From: Thiobacillus sp.
GTDB taxonomy: Bacteria; Pseudomonadota; Gammaproteobacteria; Burkholderiales; Thiobacillaceae
Length of the DNA: 64,000 nucleotides
Direction of reading: 5' to 3'
Assembly (NCBI GenBank): GCA_019459055.1
Contig: JAIBEI010000041.1
Span: 146,176 to 210,175, forward strand
This document shows positions 38,549-47,301 of the stretch, one piece after another. Position numbers and translations under genes: made by a program. The stretch's first letter is position 1; each line of letters begins with the position of its first letter. The notes beneath the pieces are model-generated. The model was given only the letters and a program-made list of their open reading frames with translations, was not told where the DNA came from and searched no databases.

Positions 38549-39952
38549 TTAAAAGTTACGCACATCGACAAAATGCCCGGCACACGCGGCAGCGGCGGCC
38601 ATCGCCGGACTGACCAGGTGGGTTCTGCCACCCTGCCCCTGCCGTCCTTCAAAATTGCGGTTGCTGGTCGAAGCACAGCGCTCACCCGGCTCCAGCCGGT
38701 CGGCGTTCATCGCCAGGCACATCGAGCAGCCCGGCTCGCGCCATTCGAAACCGGCCGCGACAAAAATCCTGTCCAGGCCTTCGGTCTCGGCCTGCTGCTT
38801 GACCAGCCCGGAACCCGGTACCACCATCGCCAGTTTGACGTTGGGCGCGACCTTGCGCCCCTTCGCCACGGCAGCGGCCTCGCGCAAATCCTCGATGCGC
38901 GAATTGGTGCATGAGCCGATGAACACCTTGTCGACCGGGATCTCGGCAATCGACGTACCGGCCTGCAGACCCATGTATTCCAGCGCACGCGTCCAGTCGT
39001 GCCGCTTGACCTCGCTCGGCGCGTCGGCCGGATTCGGCACGCGGCCGCCGATGGTCGTCACCATCTCGGGCGAGGTTCCCCAGGTGACCTGCGGCTCGAT
39101 CTTTGCGGCATCGAGCTCGATCACGCGGTCGAACGCCGCATCGGCATCCGAGTGCAGCGTGTTCCACCACGCCACCGCCTTGTCCCATGCGTCTCCCTTG
39201 GGCGAATAGGGACGGCCCTTGACGTAGTCGATCGTGGTCTGGTCGACCGCCACCATGCCGGCGCGCGCGCCCGCCTCGATCGCCATGTTGCACAGGGTCA
39301 TGCGGCCTTCCATCGACAGCGCGCGGATCGCCGAGCCGCCGAACTCCAGCGCGTAGCCGGTGCCGCCTGCGGTGCCGATCTCGCCGATGACGGCGAGCGC
39401 AATGTCCTTGGCGGTGACGCCGCGGCCCAGCGCGCCGTCGACCTTGACCAGCATGGTCTTCGACGGCTTCTGCCACAGGCATTGCGTCGCCAGCACGTGC
39501 TCGACCTCGGAAGTGCCGATGCCGAAGGCGAGCGCACCGAACGCGCCATGGGTGGAGGTGTGCGAATCACCGCACACCACGGTCATGCCGGGCAGGGTCA
39601 GGCCCTCCTCGGGACCGATGACGTGGACGATGCCCTGGCGGATGTCGTCCATCCTGAATTCGGTGATGCCGAACTCGGCGCAGTTGGCGTCGAGCGTTTC
39701 GACCTGCAGGCGCGAGATCGGATCGGCGATGCCCTGGCTGCGGTCGGTCGTCGGCACATTGTGGTCTGGCACGGCAATGGCTGCCTCCACCCTGCGGGGG
39801 GTGCGCTGGGCCAGCTTCAGCCCCTCGAACGCCTGCGGGCTGGTGACTTCGTGCACCAGGTGGCGGTCGATATAGAGCAGCGTGGTGCCGTCGGCCTCGA
39901 CGTGGACGACGTGGGCGTCCCACAGTTTCTGGAATAAGGTGAGTCCTGGCAT
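38549..39952 (-). CDS. leuC: 3-isopropylmalate dehydratase large subunit
   Basis: LeuC carries the [4Fe-4S] cluster of isopropylmalate isomerase. This 467-residue aconitase-family protein keeps the three cluster cysteines: one in Gly-Ser-Cys-Thr-Asn-Ser-Arg near residue 347 and two in Cys-Ser-Met-Cys near 407. It also has the [11 protein letters not shown] motif near 127. It heads the leuC-entericidin-leuD-leuB group. Confidence 0.97.
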   Translation of the reverse strand: MPGLTLFQKLWDAHVVHVEADGTTLLYIDRHLVHEVTSPQAFEGLKLAQRTPRRVEAAIAVPDHNVPTTDRSQGIADPISRLQVETLDANCAEFGITEFRMDDIRQGIVHVIGPEEGLTLPGMTVVCGDSHTSTHGAFGALAFGIGTSEVEHVLATQCLWQKPSKTMLVKVDGALGRGVTAKDIALAVIGEIGTAGGTGYALEFGGSAIRALSMEGRMTLCNMAIEAGARAGMVAVDQTTIDYVKGRPYSPKGDAWDKAVAWWNTLHSDADAAFDRVIELDAAKIEPQVTWGTSPEMVTTIGGRVPNPADAPSEVKRHDWTRALEYMGLQAGTSIAEIPVDKVFIGSCTNSRIEDLREAAAVAKGRKVAPNVKLAMVVPGSGLVKQQAETEGLDRIFVAAGFEWREPGCSMCLAMNADRLEPGERCASTSNRNFEGRQGQGGRTHLVSPAMAAAAACAGHFVDVRNF

Positions 39953-40018
39953 GCGGAATAAGGCGAGACAGCGCGTAAAACGCCGATTATTTCATAGCTT
40001 GGCCTTTTTCCATCATTA

Positions 40019-41176
40019 TCAGTGGGGCGCTGGCACGGATTTTGTCTGCCCCCACGCGGCGTATACCCCCCAGGCCAGCGCCGCGCTCCCGGCGGCCAGC
40101 GTGAAAGTCCAGGCCGGCCCCAGCGTGTCCCAGGTCAGGCCGCTCGCCAGTCCGCCGATGGTGCCGCCGACGCCGAAGGACAGACTGGTGTAGAGCGCCT
40201 GCCCGCGCGCCTGGTGGCGCCCGCGGAAATGCTGGTGGATCAGCGCCACCGCCGCCGCGTGATGGGTGCCGAAAGTGAAGGCATGCAGCGTCTGCGCACC
40301 CCACACCAGCCAGGCCGACTCCACCCCCCAGGCAATCAGCAAAAAACGCAGCACCGCCAGCGCGAAACTGGCCAGAATCAATTGGCGCGGCGTCACCCGC
40401 GCGAAGATGCGCGGAACAATCAGGAAAATGCCGATTTCGCACAGCACGCCAAACGCCCACAGCCAGCCCACGGTGGACTTGTCGTAGCCGTGGTCGACCA
40501 GATAGATCGAATAGAAGGTGTAATACGGCCCGTGCGTCACCGCCATCAGCATGCAGGCTGCCAGCAGCGACGCCACCTCGGGCCGCTTCACGATCGCCCA
40601 CCCCGAATGCAGGTCGGTGGGGTGCGGCAGGATCTCGGCCTCCGGAATCACCCGCGCAAACGCAACGATGCCCAGCATCACCGCCAGCACCGCCCACGGC
40701 AACCAGGCGATCGACACCGTGTTGAAGGCGTAGCCCAGCCCCACCACCATGACGATGAAGCCGACCGAGCCCCACAGGCGGATGCGGCCATAGGCATCGG
40801 TGCGCTCGCCCAGATGCGACAGCGTCATCGCCTCGACCAGCGGCAGCGAAGCGCTCCAGAAGAAGCCCAGCGCCGCCATCACCGCGAACAACCACCAGAA
40901 GCTGTCGCCGACAAACACCCCGGCAAACACCAGCACGCTGCCGACCGCCGTCACCTGCACGATCGCCGTGCGGCGACCGGTGCGGTCGGCAATATGCCCC
41001 CATATGTTGGGCGCGAAAATCCGCATCACTTGCAGCAGCGACATCAAGACGCCGATCTGGAAGGCGTTGAATGCCAGCGACTGCAGGTATAGGCCCCAGA
41101 AAGGCGACATCGCCCCGACGAAGGCAAAATAGAAGAAATAGAAACCGGACAGGCGCCAGTAGGGCACAGCATTCAT
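40019..41176 (-). CDS. MFS transporter, HcaT/PPP-like
   Basis: This 385-residue protein has 12 predicted membrane helices and the MFS_1-like layout of the HcaT (phenylpropionate porter) group. It opens with Tyr-Trp-Arg-Leu-Ser-Gly-Phe-Tyr-Phe-Phe-Tyr-Phe-Ala and has Gly-Arg-Ile-Arg-Leu-Trp-Gly-Ser-Val-Gly-Phe after helix 4. Betaproteobacteria often carry one such gene as a housekeeping-like carrier of unknown substrate. It ends 66 bases before leuC begins on the same strand. Confidence 0.85.
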   Translation of the reverse strand: MNAVPYWRLSGFYFFYFAFVGAMSPFWGLYLQSLAFNAFQIGVLMSLLQVMRIFAPNIWGHIADRTGRRTAIVQVTAVGSVLVFAGVFVGDSFWWLFAVMAALGFFWSASLPLVEAMTLSHLGERTDAYGRIRLWGSVGFIVMVVGLGYAFNTVSIAWLPWAVLAVMLGIVAFARVIPEAEILPHPTDLHSGWAIVKRPEVASLLAACMLMAVTHGPYYTFYSIYLVDHGYDKSTVGWLWAFGVLCEIGIFLIVPRIFARVTPRQLILASFALAVLRFLLIAWGVESAWLVWGAQTLHAFTFGTHHAAAVALIHQHFRGRHQARGQALYTSLSFGVGGTIGGLASGLTWDTLGPAWTFTLAAGSAALAWGVYAAWGQTKSVPAPH

Positions 41177-41234
41177 GCGGCCGGATTATCCCCGAGCTTG
41201 GCGCCGAATCCGCATGCGCGGATCAATCCGCTTG

Positions 41235-41771
41235 CTATTTCATCGCCGAGCGCAGCTTGACCGTCTCGCCGGCCACCGCGAACACGCCGCTGCCGCGGTG
41301 ATGGAGCGTCTGCGCCTGCTTGATGGCAGCATCGACCCACGCCTGCACTACCTCGAGAACGAAGAAGTTGTAGCGGTTCACCAGCCGCGTGTCCACCACC
41401 CGGCATTCGAGGCTGGCGTAGCACTCTCCGATCAGCGGCGCGGCGACCTCGGCGGCCGGCACCGGTGTGAGGCCGAATTTGGCGAACTTGTCGACCGTGC
41501 GCCCGGAACAATTGCCGACGCCCACGACCTGCTTCACCCATTCCCGCGTCGGGATATTGATCACGCATTCCTTCGTTGCACGCAGCACGTCGAACGACGC
41601 ATTGCGGCCGCTGATCACGCAGCCGACGAGCGGCGGCTCGAACTCCATCATGGTGTGCCACGACATCGTCATGATATTGGCTCGGCCCTTGCGGGCGGTC
41701 GTCACCAGAACCACCGGACCGGACTCCAGCAGGCCATAGACCTTGGACAGCGGAAAGGATCGTTTTGCCAT
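41235..41771 (-). CDS. Flavin reductase-like FMN-binding protein
   Basis: This 178-residue protein of the flavin reductase / FMN-binding split-barrel family has the N-terminal Val-Val-Leu-Val-Thr-Thr segment, Met-Thr-Met-Ser-Trp-His-Thr-Met-Met, and Cys-Val-Ile-Asn-Ile-Pro-Thr-Arg-Glu near residue 70. Members bind FMN and reduce it or act in anaerobic electron transfer. The substrate cannot be told. It stands alone between the MFS carrier and the YbaN-like gene. Confidence 0.85.
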   Translation of the reverse strand: MAKRSFPLSKVYGLLESGPVVLVTTARKGRANIMTMSWHTMMEFEPPLVGCVISGRNASFDVLRATKECVINIPTREWVKQVVGVGNCSGRTVDKFAKFGLTPVPAAEVAAPLIGECYASLECRVVDTRLVNRYNFFVLEVVQAWVDAAIKQAQTLHHRGSGVFAVAGETVKLRSAMK

Positions 41772-41832
41772 GGCGTCACCCCTTCTATGGATCGGGCGCT
41801 TTCAGCTTAGTTGTTATTTCAGGGTGCGGCTT

Positions 41833-42282
41833 TCATGGCCGGTGCGGGGCGTCGCGCGAGGGAATACGGACGATCCAGGCCGCCAGCAGCATCCCGCCGA
41901 TGCCCATCGCCAGTTTGGCCGTCCAGCCGGGCACGAAGAATGCGATGGAGATGCCGAAGCTCAACACAATCAGCAGCAGCGCGCGGCGCTTGGCGCGATA
42001 CGGCATGCTGCGATGCTCGCGCCATTCGCGGAGCAGCGGGCCGAAATGCGGATGATGCAGCAGCCCGTGGTAGATGCGGCGCGAAGAACGCGCGTAGCAG
42101 GCGGCGGCCAGCAGCAGAAAAGGCGTGGTCGGCAGCACCGGCAGAAAAATACCGAGTAGCCCCAGCAGCAGAAACAGGGTGCCGAGGCCGGCAAACAGCA
42201 GGCGCACCGGGAAAGGGTGACGGTGGTGCATCGTCCTCACATCGTCTGCTGCCGATTCCAGATCCAAGCGTTTCTCCTTCAT
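41833..42282 (-). CDS. ybaN: YbaN family (DUF454) membrane protein
   Basis: This 149-residue inner-membrane protein has the DUF454 signature Gly-Leu-Leu-Gly-Ile-Phe-Leu-Pro-Val-Leu-Pro-Thr-Thr-Pro-Phe-Leu-Leu-Leu-Ala near residue 42, followed by Cys-Tyr-Ala-Arg-Ser-Ser and His-Pro-x-Phe-Gly-Pro. Two further hydrophobic segments end the protein. Function is not established for the family. It diverges from the DsrC-like gene; the 218-base gap between them is noncoding and must hold both promoters. Confidence 0.85.
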   Translation of the reverse strand: MKEKRLDLESAADDVRTMHHRHPFPVRLLFAGLGTLFLLLGLLGIFLPVLPTTPFLLLAAACYARSSRRIYHGLLHHPHFGPLLREWREHRSMPYRAKRRALLLIVLSFGISIAFFVPGWTAKLAMGIGGMLLAAWIVRIPSRDAPHRP

Positions 42283-42500
42283 TGCACCGAATCCATCGCC
42301 GCGCCCTCGTGCTGCACATCACGATTATAGGGATGCCCCCGCTGCCCAGAATGCATTCATTTGCCGCCGAAGCCTTCCCTGTCGAACCCTTGCCCGGAAG
42401 AAAAGCTGCCGCCATGCGTTGAGTTGCCCGTGTTGCCTTGAATCCGGGCAAGGCCTGGCCTATTTTTAAGATGTCCACGAAAACCCTTGAGGAGATGATC

Positions 42501-42872
42501 ATGGAAAACGTTTCAACCGATATCAATAAATTGATGCAGGAGCCGGCGACCGACCCCGACTTTCCCTGTGCCCCGTTTGAGTGGACGCGGAATGAAGCGA
42601 AGCGAATCGCCAGCGAGGAAGGGCTTGAACTCACGGACGAGCACTGGGAAGTCATTCGCGCGCTGCAGCGCTTCTATGCCCAGCATGAAAACAACGCAGC
42701 CATCAACCTGCGCGAATTGCACGATGCCCTGGACGAGCACTTCCACCCGAAAGGCGGCGTCAAGTATCTGTACACCCTGTTTCCGGGCGGCCCCATCGCC
42801 CAGAGTTGCCGCCTGGCGGGGCTGAAGGCGCCGTTCATGGCCACCGACCGCGGCTTCGGCAGCGTAGCCTGA
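42501..42872 (+). CDS. DsrC/TusE-family protein lacking the penultimate cysteine
   Basis: This 123-residue DsrC/TusE/DsvC-family sulfur-carrier-like protein has a start fixed by a gaggag Shine-Dalgarno 7-12 bases upstream of the ATG at 42501. Conserved blocks include Trp-Glu-Val-Ile near residue 51, and Lys-Tyr-Leu-Tyr-Thr-Leu-Phe-Pro-Gly-Gly-Pro near 90. Functional DsrC has two Cys on its flexible C-terminal arm separated by ten residues, the second being penultimate. Here the first is kept (Cys103) but the second position (114) is Ala, and the tail runs nine residues further. It is therefore neither a canonical DsrC nor a canonical TusE. A regulatory or accessory sulfur role is possible. 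Confidence 0.88.
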   Translation: MENVSTDINKLMQEPATDPDFPCAPFEWTRNEAKRIASEEGLELTDEHWEVIRALQRFYAQHENNAAINLRELHDALDEHFHPKGGVKYLYTLFPGGPIAQSCRLAGLKAPFMATDRGFGSVA

Positions 42873-43073
42873 CGCTTTTGCACCATGTGCCGTGGCGCAA
42901 AAACGGGGGCCCAGCCCGCATCTGCCCATCAATGCATCAAGTCTTTTCGTCACCCTTTGAAAGGTAAAAAGGAACTCCCCTGCGCGTGATCCGTTGACGG
43001 CATGCGGCGATTGGCCGATGATCTTTTAGTCGGGCTTGCCTGTCCGAAATACGCATACAACAGGGGGGCCGCC

Positions 43074-44426
43074 ATGCCGCAAACCAAGTTCCTGCTCGAC
43101 GAATCCGAGATCCCCACCCACTGGTACAACGTCGTGGCCGACATGCCCAATCCGCCGGCGCCGCCGCTGGGTCTGGACGGCAAGCCGATCGGACCCGATG
43201 CGCTGACGGCGATCTTCCCGATGAGCCTGATCGAGCAGGAAATGTCGGCTGAAAGATGGATCCCGATCCCGGAAAAGGTTCGCGAGATCTACCAGCTGTG
43301 GCGCCCTTCCCCACTGATCCGTGCCCACCGCCTGGAAGCGGCGCTCGGCACGCCGGCCAAGATCTACTACAAGTACGAAGGCGTCTCCCCGGCCGGTTCG
43401 CACAAGGTCAACACCTCGGTCGCCCAAGCCTATTACAACGCCGAAGCCGGCATCAAGCGCATCGCCACCGAAACCGGCGCCGGCCAATGGGGCTGCTCGA
43501 TGGCGCTGGCCGGGCAGATGTTTGGACTGGAAGTGCGGGTCTACATGGTCAAGGTCAGCTACGGGCAGAAACCCTACCGCCGCTCGATGATGCATACCTG
43601 GGGCGCCGAAGTGTTCGCCAGCCCGAGCATGGAAACCAACACCGGGCGCGCCGCGCTGGCGGAAGACCCGGACAACCCGGGCTCTCTCGGGCTGGCGATT
43701 TCCGAAGCGGTGGAAGAAGCCGCATCGCGCCCCGACACCAATTACACACTAGGCTCGGTGCTGAACCACGTGCTGCTGCACCAGACCGTGATCGGGCTGG
43801 AAGCCAAGAAACAGTTCGCAAAGGCGGGCGACTACCCGGACATGATCTTCGCCCCCTGCGGCGGCGGTTCCAATTTCGGCGGCGCGGCCTTCCCCTTCTT
43901 TGCCGACAAGGCCGCCGGCAAGAACGTGCGCCTGGTCGCGGTCGAGCCCGACTCCTGCCCGACCCTGACGCGCGGTCATTACGCCTACGATTTCGGCGAC
44001 ACCGCCAAGCTGACGCCGATGATGCTGATGTACACCCTCGGCCACGACTTCATGCCGCCCGGCATCCACGCCGGCGGCCTGCGCTACCACGGTGACTCGG
44101 CGCTGGTGTCGCAGCTCTACCACGAGAAGCTGATCGAGGCGATTGCCGTGCCCCAGCTTGCCACCTTCCAGGCCGGCGTCACCTTCGCCCGCGCCGAAGG
44201 CATCATCCCCGCCCCCGAATCCAACCACGCCATCGCCGCCTGCATCGACGAGGCCCTGCGCTGCAAGGAAAGCGGCGAGGCGAAGACGCTGTTCTTCAAT
44301 CTTTCGGGACACGGCCACTTCGACATGGCGGCCTACGACAGCTATTTCAGCGGCAAGCTGGAAGACTTCGCCTACCCGGAAGAAGCGATCAAGGCCGCGC
44401 TCGAGCGCTTGCCCAAGGTGGGGTGA
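43074..44426 (+). CDS. TrpB2-type tryptophan synthase beta-like protein
   Basis: This 450-residue TrpB2 protein (pyridoxal-phosphate fold II) has the PLP Lys in Gly-Ser-His-Lys-Val-Asn-Thr near residue 110, [10 protein letters not shown], and the phosphate loop Cys-Gly-Gly-Gly-Ser-Asn-Phe-Gly. The N-terminal extension and the Gly-Gln-Trp variant separate TrpB2 from the operon TrpB. The start at 43074 has an aggggg box; the frame is open upstream to 43002 but without signal. TrpB2 proteins often act without TrpA, for example to recycle indole. It lies 201 bases after the DsrC-like gene. Confidence 0.93.
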   Translation: MPQTKFLLDESEIPTHWYNVVADMPNPPAPPLGLDGKPIGPDALTAIFPMSLIEQEMSAERWIPIPEKVREIYQLWRPSPLIRAHRLEAALGTPAKIYYKYEGVSPAGSHKVNTSVAQAYYNAEAGIKRIATETGAGQWGCSMALAGQMFGLEVRVYMVKVSYGQKPYRRSMMHTWGAEVFASPSMETNTGRAALAEDPDNPGSLGLAISEAVEEAASRPDTNYTLGSVLNHVLLHQTVIGLEAKKQFAKAGDYPDMIFAPCGGGSNFGGAAFPFFADKAAGKNVRLVAVEPDSCPTLTRGHYAYDFGDTAKLTPMMLMYTLGHDFMPPGIHAGGLRYHGDSALVSQLYHEKLIEAIAVPQLATFQAGVTFARAEGIIPAPESNHAIAACIDEALRCKESGEAKTLFFNLSGHGHFDMAAYDSYFSGKLEDFAYPEEAIKAALERLPKVG

Positions 44427-44472
44427 TTTTCTTCCAGGCCAGGATGCATGCCCGCCGGATTGCCTGTCGGCG

Positions 44473-44638
44473 CTAGTGTTGCGAATCAGGAATAGCGAGA
44501 CAAATGAAACCGATGGATTATTTCGCCAGGCTAGGCGCAGACCCGCAGCCGTATGGGGTATACGGCAAGGGGCTGCAACGACGCATGGCGGAAAAAGACG
44601 CTGTTTCATGTTTCGATATTTCTGATTCGCGACACTAG
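44473..44638. repeat. MITE-like inverted-repeat element, copy 2
   Basis: This 166-bp element has 22-base terminal inverted arms (44473-44494 and 44617-44638, starting ctagtgt) that match with two mismatches. Ends and interior (ggatggatta...gcatggcggaaaaagacgc...gtttcatgtttcgat) are related to the copy at 1408-1569. It lies downstream of the trpB2 gene. Confidence 0.85.
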
Positions 44639-44708
44639 ATCACAGACGCAATCTGCTTTTGAAAATTCATCCATTTTCCCGGTCTTTGTCCAATTTTGGA
44701 CGCCAGGG

Positions 44709-44831
44709 AAATCATGGGGGATGGGCAAGGCGTGGGAAGGAAATGTAGCCGGAACGATGGTAATGATGGCCAACGCAGCCATGCGGAAAAATACGCCATT
44801 TCATGTTTTGATATTTATAATTCACGATACT
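44709..44831. repeat. MITE-like element, decayed copy 3
   Basis: The right two-thirds of the same element is recognisable: gggcaaggcg, gtagccgga, gatggccaacgcagccatgcggaaaaa, cgccatttcatgtttt and a terminal tatttataattcacgatact. The left end is not clearly preserved. It ends 7 bases before the first possible codon of the GGDEF gene. The bases at 44661-44691 contain an inverted stretch resembling the left interior, perhaps a rearranged left half. Confidence 0.65.
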
Positions 44832-44837
44832 TAAATA

Positions 44838-45620
44838 TTGAAATATCCTTTGGCCCCCCTGAACCCATTCCCCCGGATCGAGCAAGTCGAGTTGCAAGCC
44901 CTGCAGCTCGACGACGCGTGCGCGCTGCTGAAACACGACGCAAAAAATTGCCAGCAGGAAGCCGGCGAATCAGCCACCGACTATTTGCAGCGCATCATTG
45001 ACGACCTGTGCGACATCTCGCTCAAGGATCCCCTGACGGGACTGGGCAACCGCCGACATTTCCGCTCGATACTCGAGCGCTCGATCGAGGCCGTCGCACG
45101 TTCCGGCGAATCGGTGCTGCTGTTGATGCTGGACATCGACCATTTCAAAACCATCAACGATTCCCATGGCCACCTGGTCGGCGACCAGGTGCTGCAGGCC
45201 ATTGCAAAATGCCTGGCGGGCAGCGTGCGCCCCATGGACACCGTTGCCCGCTACGGTGGCGAGGAATTCGCCGTGATCCTGCCCCACTGCCGGCCACTTT
45301 TCGGGCGTGCCGTAGCCGAGCGGATTCGCCAGGCCGTTGCGTCACTATCGGTACCCGTGTCGCCGCTGCTCAGTGTTCAGGTCACGATCAGCATCGGCGG
45401 CGCCTATGCCCCGGAATGGGTGCGCTCCACTGCCGATTTGTGGATCGAGCGCGCCGACCTGCAGCTTTACAGCGCCAAATCCGGCGGCCGCAACCGGGTA
45501 TGCCTGGATCAGCCACGTGAGCTTGCGGTGCGTGCGGAAGAGAAAGGGCTGTTGTTTGGGCGCCCCATCATGGATGAGGCGCCAGCCGACCTCGCTCAAC
45601 GATGCCTACGCCACGATTAA
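44838..45620 (+). CDS. Diguanylate cyclase (GGDEF domain)
   Basis: This protein of about 260 residues has a short N-terminal helical part and one GGDEF domain. It has Asp-Pro-Leu-Thr-Gly-Leu-Gly-Asn-Arg-Arg near residue 63, Asp-Ile-Asp-His-Phe-Lys near 99, and the active-site Gly-Gly-Glu-Glu-Phe near 140. An Arg-Pro-Met-Asp inhibitory (I) site sits five residues before the active site, so product feedback is likely. It should make cyclic di-GMP. No ATG or Shine-Dalgarno is available: the frame opens right after a TAA at 44832, inside or beside a decayed MITE, and TTG 44838 is the assumed start. The true N-terminus is uncertain. Confidence 0.85.
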   Translation: MKYPLAPLNPFPRIEQVELQALQLDDACALLKHDAKNCQQEAGESATDYLQRIIDDLCDISLKDPLTGLGNRRHFRSILERSIEAVARSGESVLLLMLDIDHFKTINDSHGHLVGDQVLQAIAKCLAGSVRPMDTVARYGGEEFAVILPHCRPLFGRAVAERIRQAVASLSVPVSPLLSVQVTISIGGAYAPEWVRSTADLWIERADLQLYSAKSGGRNRVCLDQPRELAVRAEEKGLLFGRPIMDEAPADLAQRCLRHD

Positions 45621-45774
45621 AGTCCTGGTGGGGCAGCAGCCGAGGCAAACCGTGCGGATGACCGTCAACCAGACCTCTCGCCCCGGTTCCGGCCAGACCA
45701 TCACGAACCAGATGCAACAGGTCCTCGACCGTTTCGTCGTCACCGAACCCGACCCGACCGCCGATCCGTCTTGA
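45574..45774 (+). CDS. Possible small ORF after the diguanylate cyclase
   Basis: A 66-codon frame starts at an ATG inside the 3' end of the GGDEF gene (+1 frame) and runs 154 bases beyond its stop through otherwise empty DNA. The predicted peptide is polar and protein-like (Thr-Ile-Lys-Val-Leu-Val-Gly, then Gln-Thr-Val-Arg-Met-Thr-Val-Asn, ending Asp-Pro-Ser) with no known motif. No Shine-Dalgarno is apparent. It may be a real overlapping gene, a frameshifted tail, or chance. Confidence 0.3.
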   Translation: MRRQPTSLNDAYATIKVLVGQQPRQTVRMTVNQTSRPGSGQTITNQMQQVLDRFVVTEPDPTADPS

Positions 45775-45840
45775 TCCACATGGGCGAAATTCCCGGCGAC
45801 CCCGAAGCCCGCCAGGCCATCATGCGCCGCCAGTTGGGCA

Positions 45841-45870
45841 CATAGCCGGGAAGACTTTTCCCGGGCTATG
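45841..45870. terminator. Hairpin between convergent genes
   Basis: The arms catagccgggaa and ttcccgggctatg pair with one bulged base around a 5-base loop. The structure lies between the rightward GGDEF region and the leftward reductase gene. There is no U-tract, so a terminator role is only plausible. Confidence 0.4.
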
Positions 45871-45933
45871 CCGGCTTGGGGATATATCCCGTCTTAGCTT
45901 GAACCCGCGCCGGCGAATGGGGCGGGCAGGCAC

Positions 45934-46599
45934 TCACCGCTCAAATACCACGCTTTCAGCGCTGGCGCCCAGATCCGTCAACGCACCGTTGACCGCATTC
46001 ATGAAGGGGGGCGGGCCGCAGACGTAAAATCGCTGCTTGTAGTCGTCGATCGTTTCTTCCAGGAATGCGCGGTCGACCCGCCGGTGCGCATACCCAGGGA
46101 CATCGGTGCCGGTGCAGGTCAGGATGCAGCGCTCGCCCAGCAGGTGACGCAGCTCCTTTTCGCAGATCACGTCACGTGGGGTCTTGTTGGAAAAGATCAG
46201 CGTCTGCCCGTCCAGTTCTCCCCTGTGCGCCAGCCCCCGCAGTATGGCCAGAAATGGCGTGATGCCGGCGCCGCCAGCAATGAAGACACCGGGCCCCTGG
46301 TAGCGAATGGTGCCAAAAGGCTCGGACATCAGCAGCTCGGCGCCCGGCCCCAATTGATGGAGCGCCTGCGTCACGCCGGCGTGTTCCGGATAGGCTTTGA
46401 TGGTGAATTCGAGCACCCGGTCGGCAACCAGACCGGTGGGCGTGAAGGGTCGCCCCTGTTCGCGCAGGCCGGGCAGATTGATCGCCAGTTCGACGCCCTG
46501 GCCGGGATCGACGAAAAGTCCCTCCGGCTTGCTGACGATGAAGCGCTTTACGTCATGGGTGACGAACTGACTCATTAACAGAGTGACGGTGTGGTCCAT
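45934..46599 (-). CDS. FAD/NAD(P)-binding oxidoreductase (ferredoxin-NADP reductase-like)
   Basis: This 221-residue protein has the FNR-like module. An FAD-binding barrel with Arg-Pro-Phe-Thr-Pro-Thr is near residue 50. The NAD(P)-binding half begins Gly-Val-Phe-Ile-Ala-Gly-Gly-Ala-Gly-Ile-Thr-Pro near residue 105, and Tyr-Val-Cys-Gly-Pro-Pro-Pro-Phe-Met follows near 195. There is no ferredoxin domain, so it probably passes electrons between NAD(P)H and a separate carrier. The start at 46599 is supported by an aggag box 7 bases upstream. The partner is unknown. It diverges from the Ysc84 gene. Confidence 0.88.
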   Translation of the reverse strand: MDHTVTLLMSQFVTHDVKRFIVSKPEGLFVDPGQGVELAINLPGLREQGRPFTPTGLVADRVLEFTIKAYPEHAGVTQALHQLGPGAELLMSEPFGTIRYQGPGVFIAGGAGITPFLAILRGLAHRGELDGQTLIFSNKTPRDVICEKELRHLLGERCILTCTGTDVPGYAHRRVDRAFLEETIDDYKQRFYVCGPPPFMNAVNGALTDLGASAESVVFER

Positions 46600-46718
46600 G
46601 ACCATACTCCTGGTGCTTGCCGGTCCCTTCATCATAGCCACGCAGCGGAATATCGCTGAGGCCAACCCGATCGGCTGCACTATATTGAGGGTCATGCTTC
46701 CATCCAAGGAGAGAACCC

Positions 46719-47288
46719 ATGTCTTACATTATTTCGACACGGCGTCTTCTCGGCCTTGGCCTGCTATTCACGGCCCTGATCACCCTGTTCCTGGCGCCTT
46801 CGTCGTACGCGGCCAGCGTGGCGGAAATTGACCGGGAGATCGACCGGGCCTTGGACGACTTCCGGAAAATCGACGGCGCCGATGCCTTTCTCCGGATCGC
46901 AAAAGGCGTGCTGGTGTTTCCCAAGGTCTACAAGGCCGGCGTCGGCGTGGGGGGCGAATACGGCGAAGGCGCATTGCGGGTGGGCGGGAAAACCGTCGAC
47001 TACTACAGCACCGCCGCCGCGTCCGTTGGCTTCCAGCTGGGCGCGCAGGCCAAGAGCATCGTGGTGATCTTTACCGAGGAATCCGCCCTCAAGAAATTCC
47101 GCAAAAGCGAAGGCTGGAAAGTGGGCGTGGATGGCTCGGTCGCCTTGGTGGACATCGGCGTCGGCAAGGCGGTCGACACCACCAACATCAAGGATCCGGT
47201 CCTCGGCTTCATCTTCGGCCAGAAGGGCCTGATGTACAACCTCACCCTGGAAGGCTCGAAGTTCACCAAGCTGGACAAGAAGAAATAA
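46719..47288 (+). CDS. Ysc84-family exported lipid-binding-like protein
   Basis: This 189-residue protein has a signal peptide (Gly-Leu-Gly-Leu-Leu-Phe-Thr-Ala-Leu, cleavage around Ser-Tyr-Ala-Ala near residue 32) and a Ysc84/SYLF-type domain with Ile-Ala-Lys-Gly-Val-Leu-Val-Phe-Pro-Lys-Val near residue 60. SYLF domains bind membranes or phosphoinositides in eukaryotes; the bacterial exported forms are of unknown function. An aaggaga box lies 7 bases before the ATG. It is followed 13 bases later by the hemolysin III gene. Confidence 0.9.
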   Translation: MSYIISTRRLLGLGLLFTALITLFLAPSSYAASVAEIDREIDRALDDFRKIDGADAFLRIAKGVLVFPKVYKAGVGVGGEYGEGALRVGGKTVDYYSTAAASVGFQLGAQAKSIVVIFTEESALKKFRKSEGWKVGVDGSVALVDIGVGKAVDTTNIKDPVLGFIFGQKGLMYNLTLEGSKFTKLDKKK

Positions 47289-47301
47289 CCGCGAACCCAC
47301 G

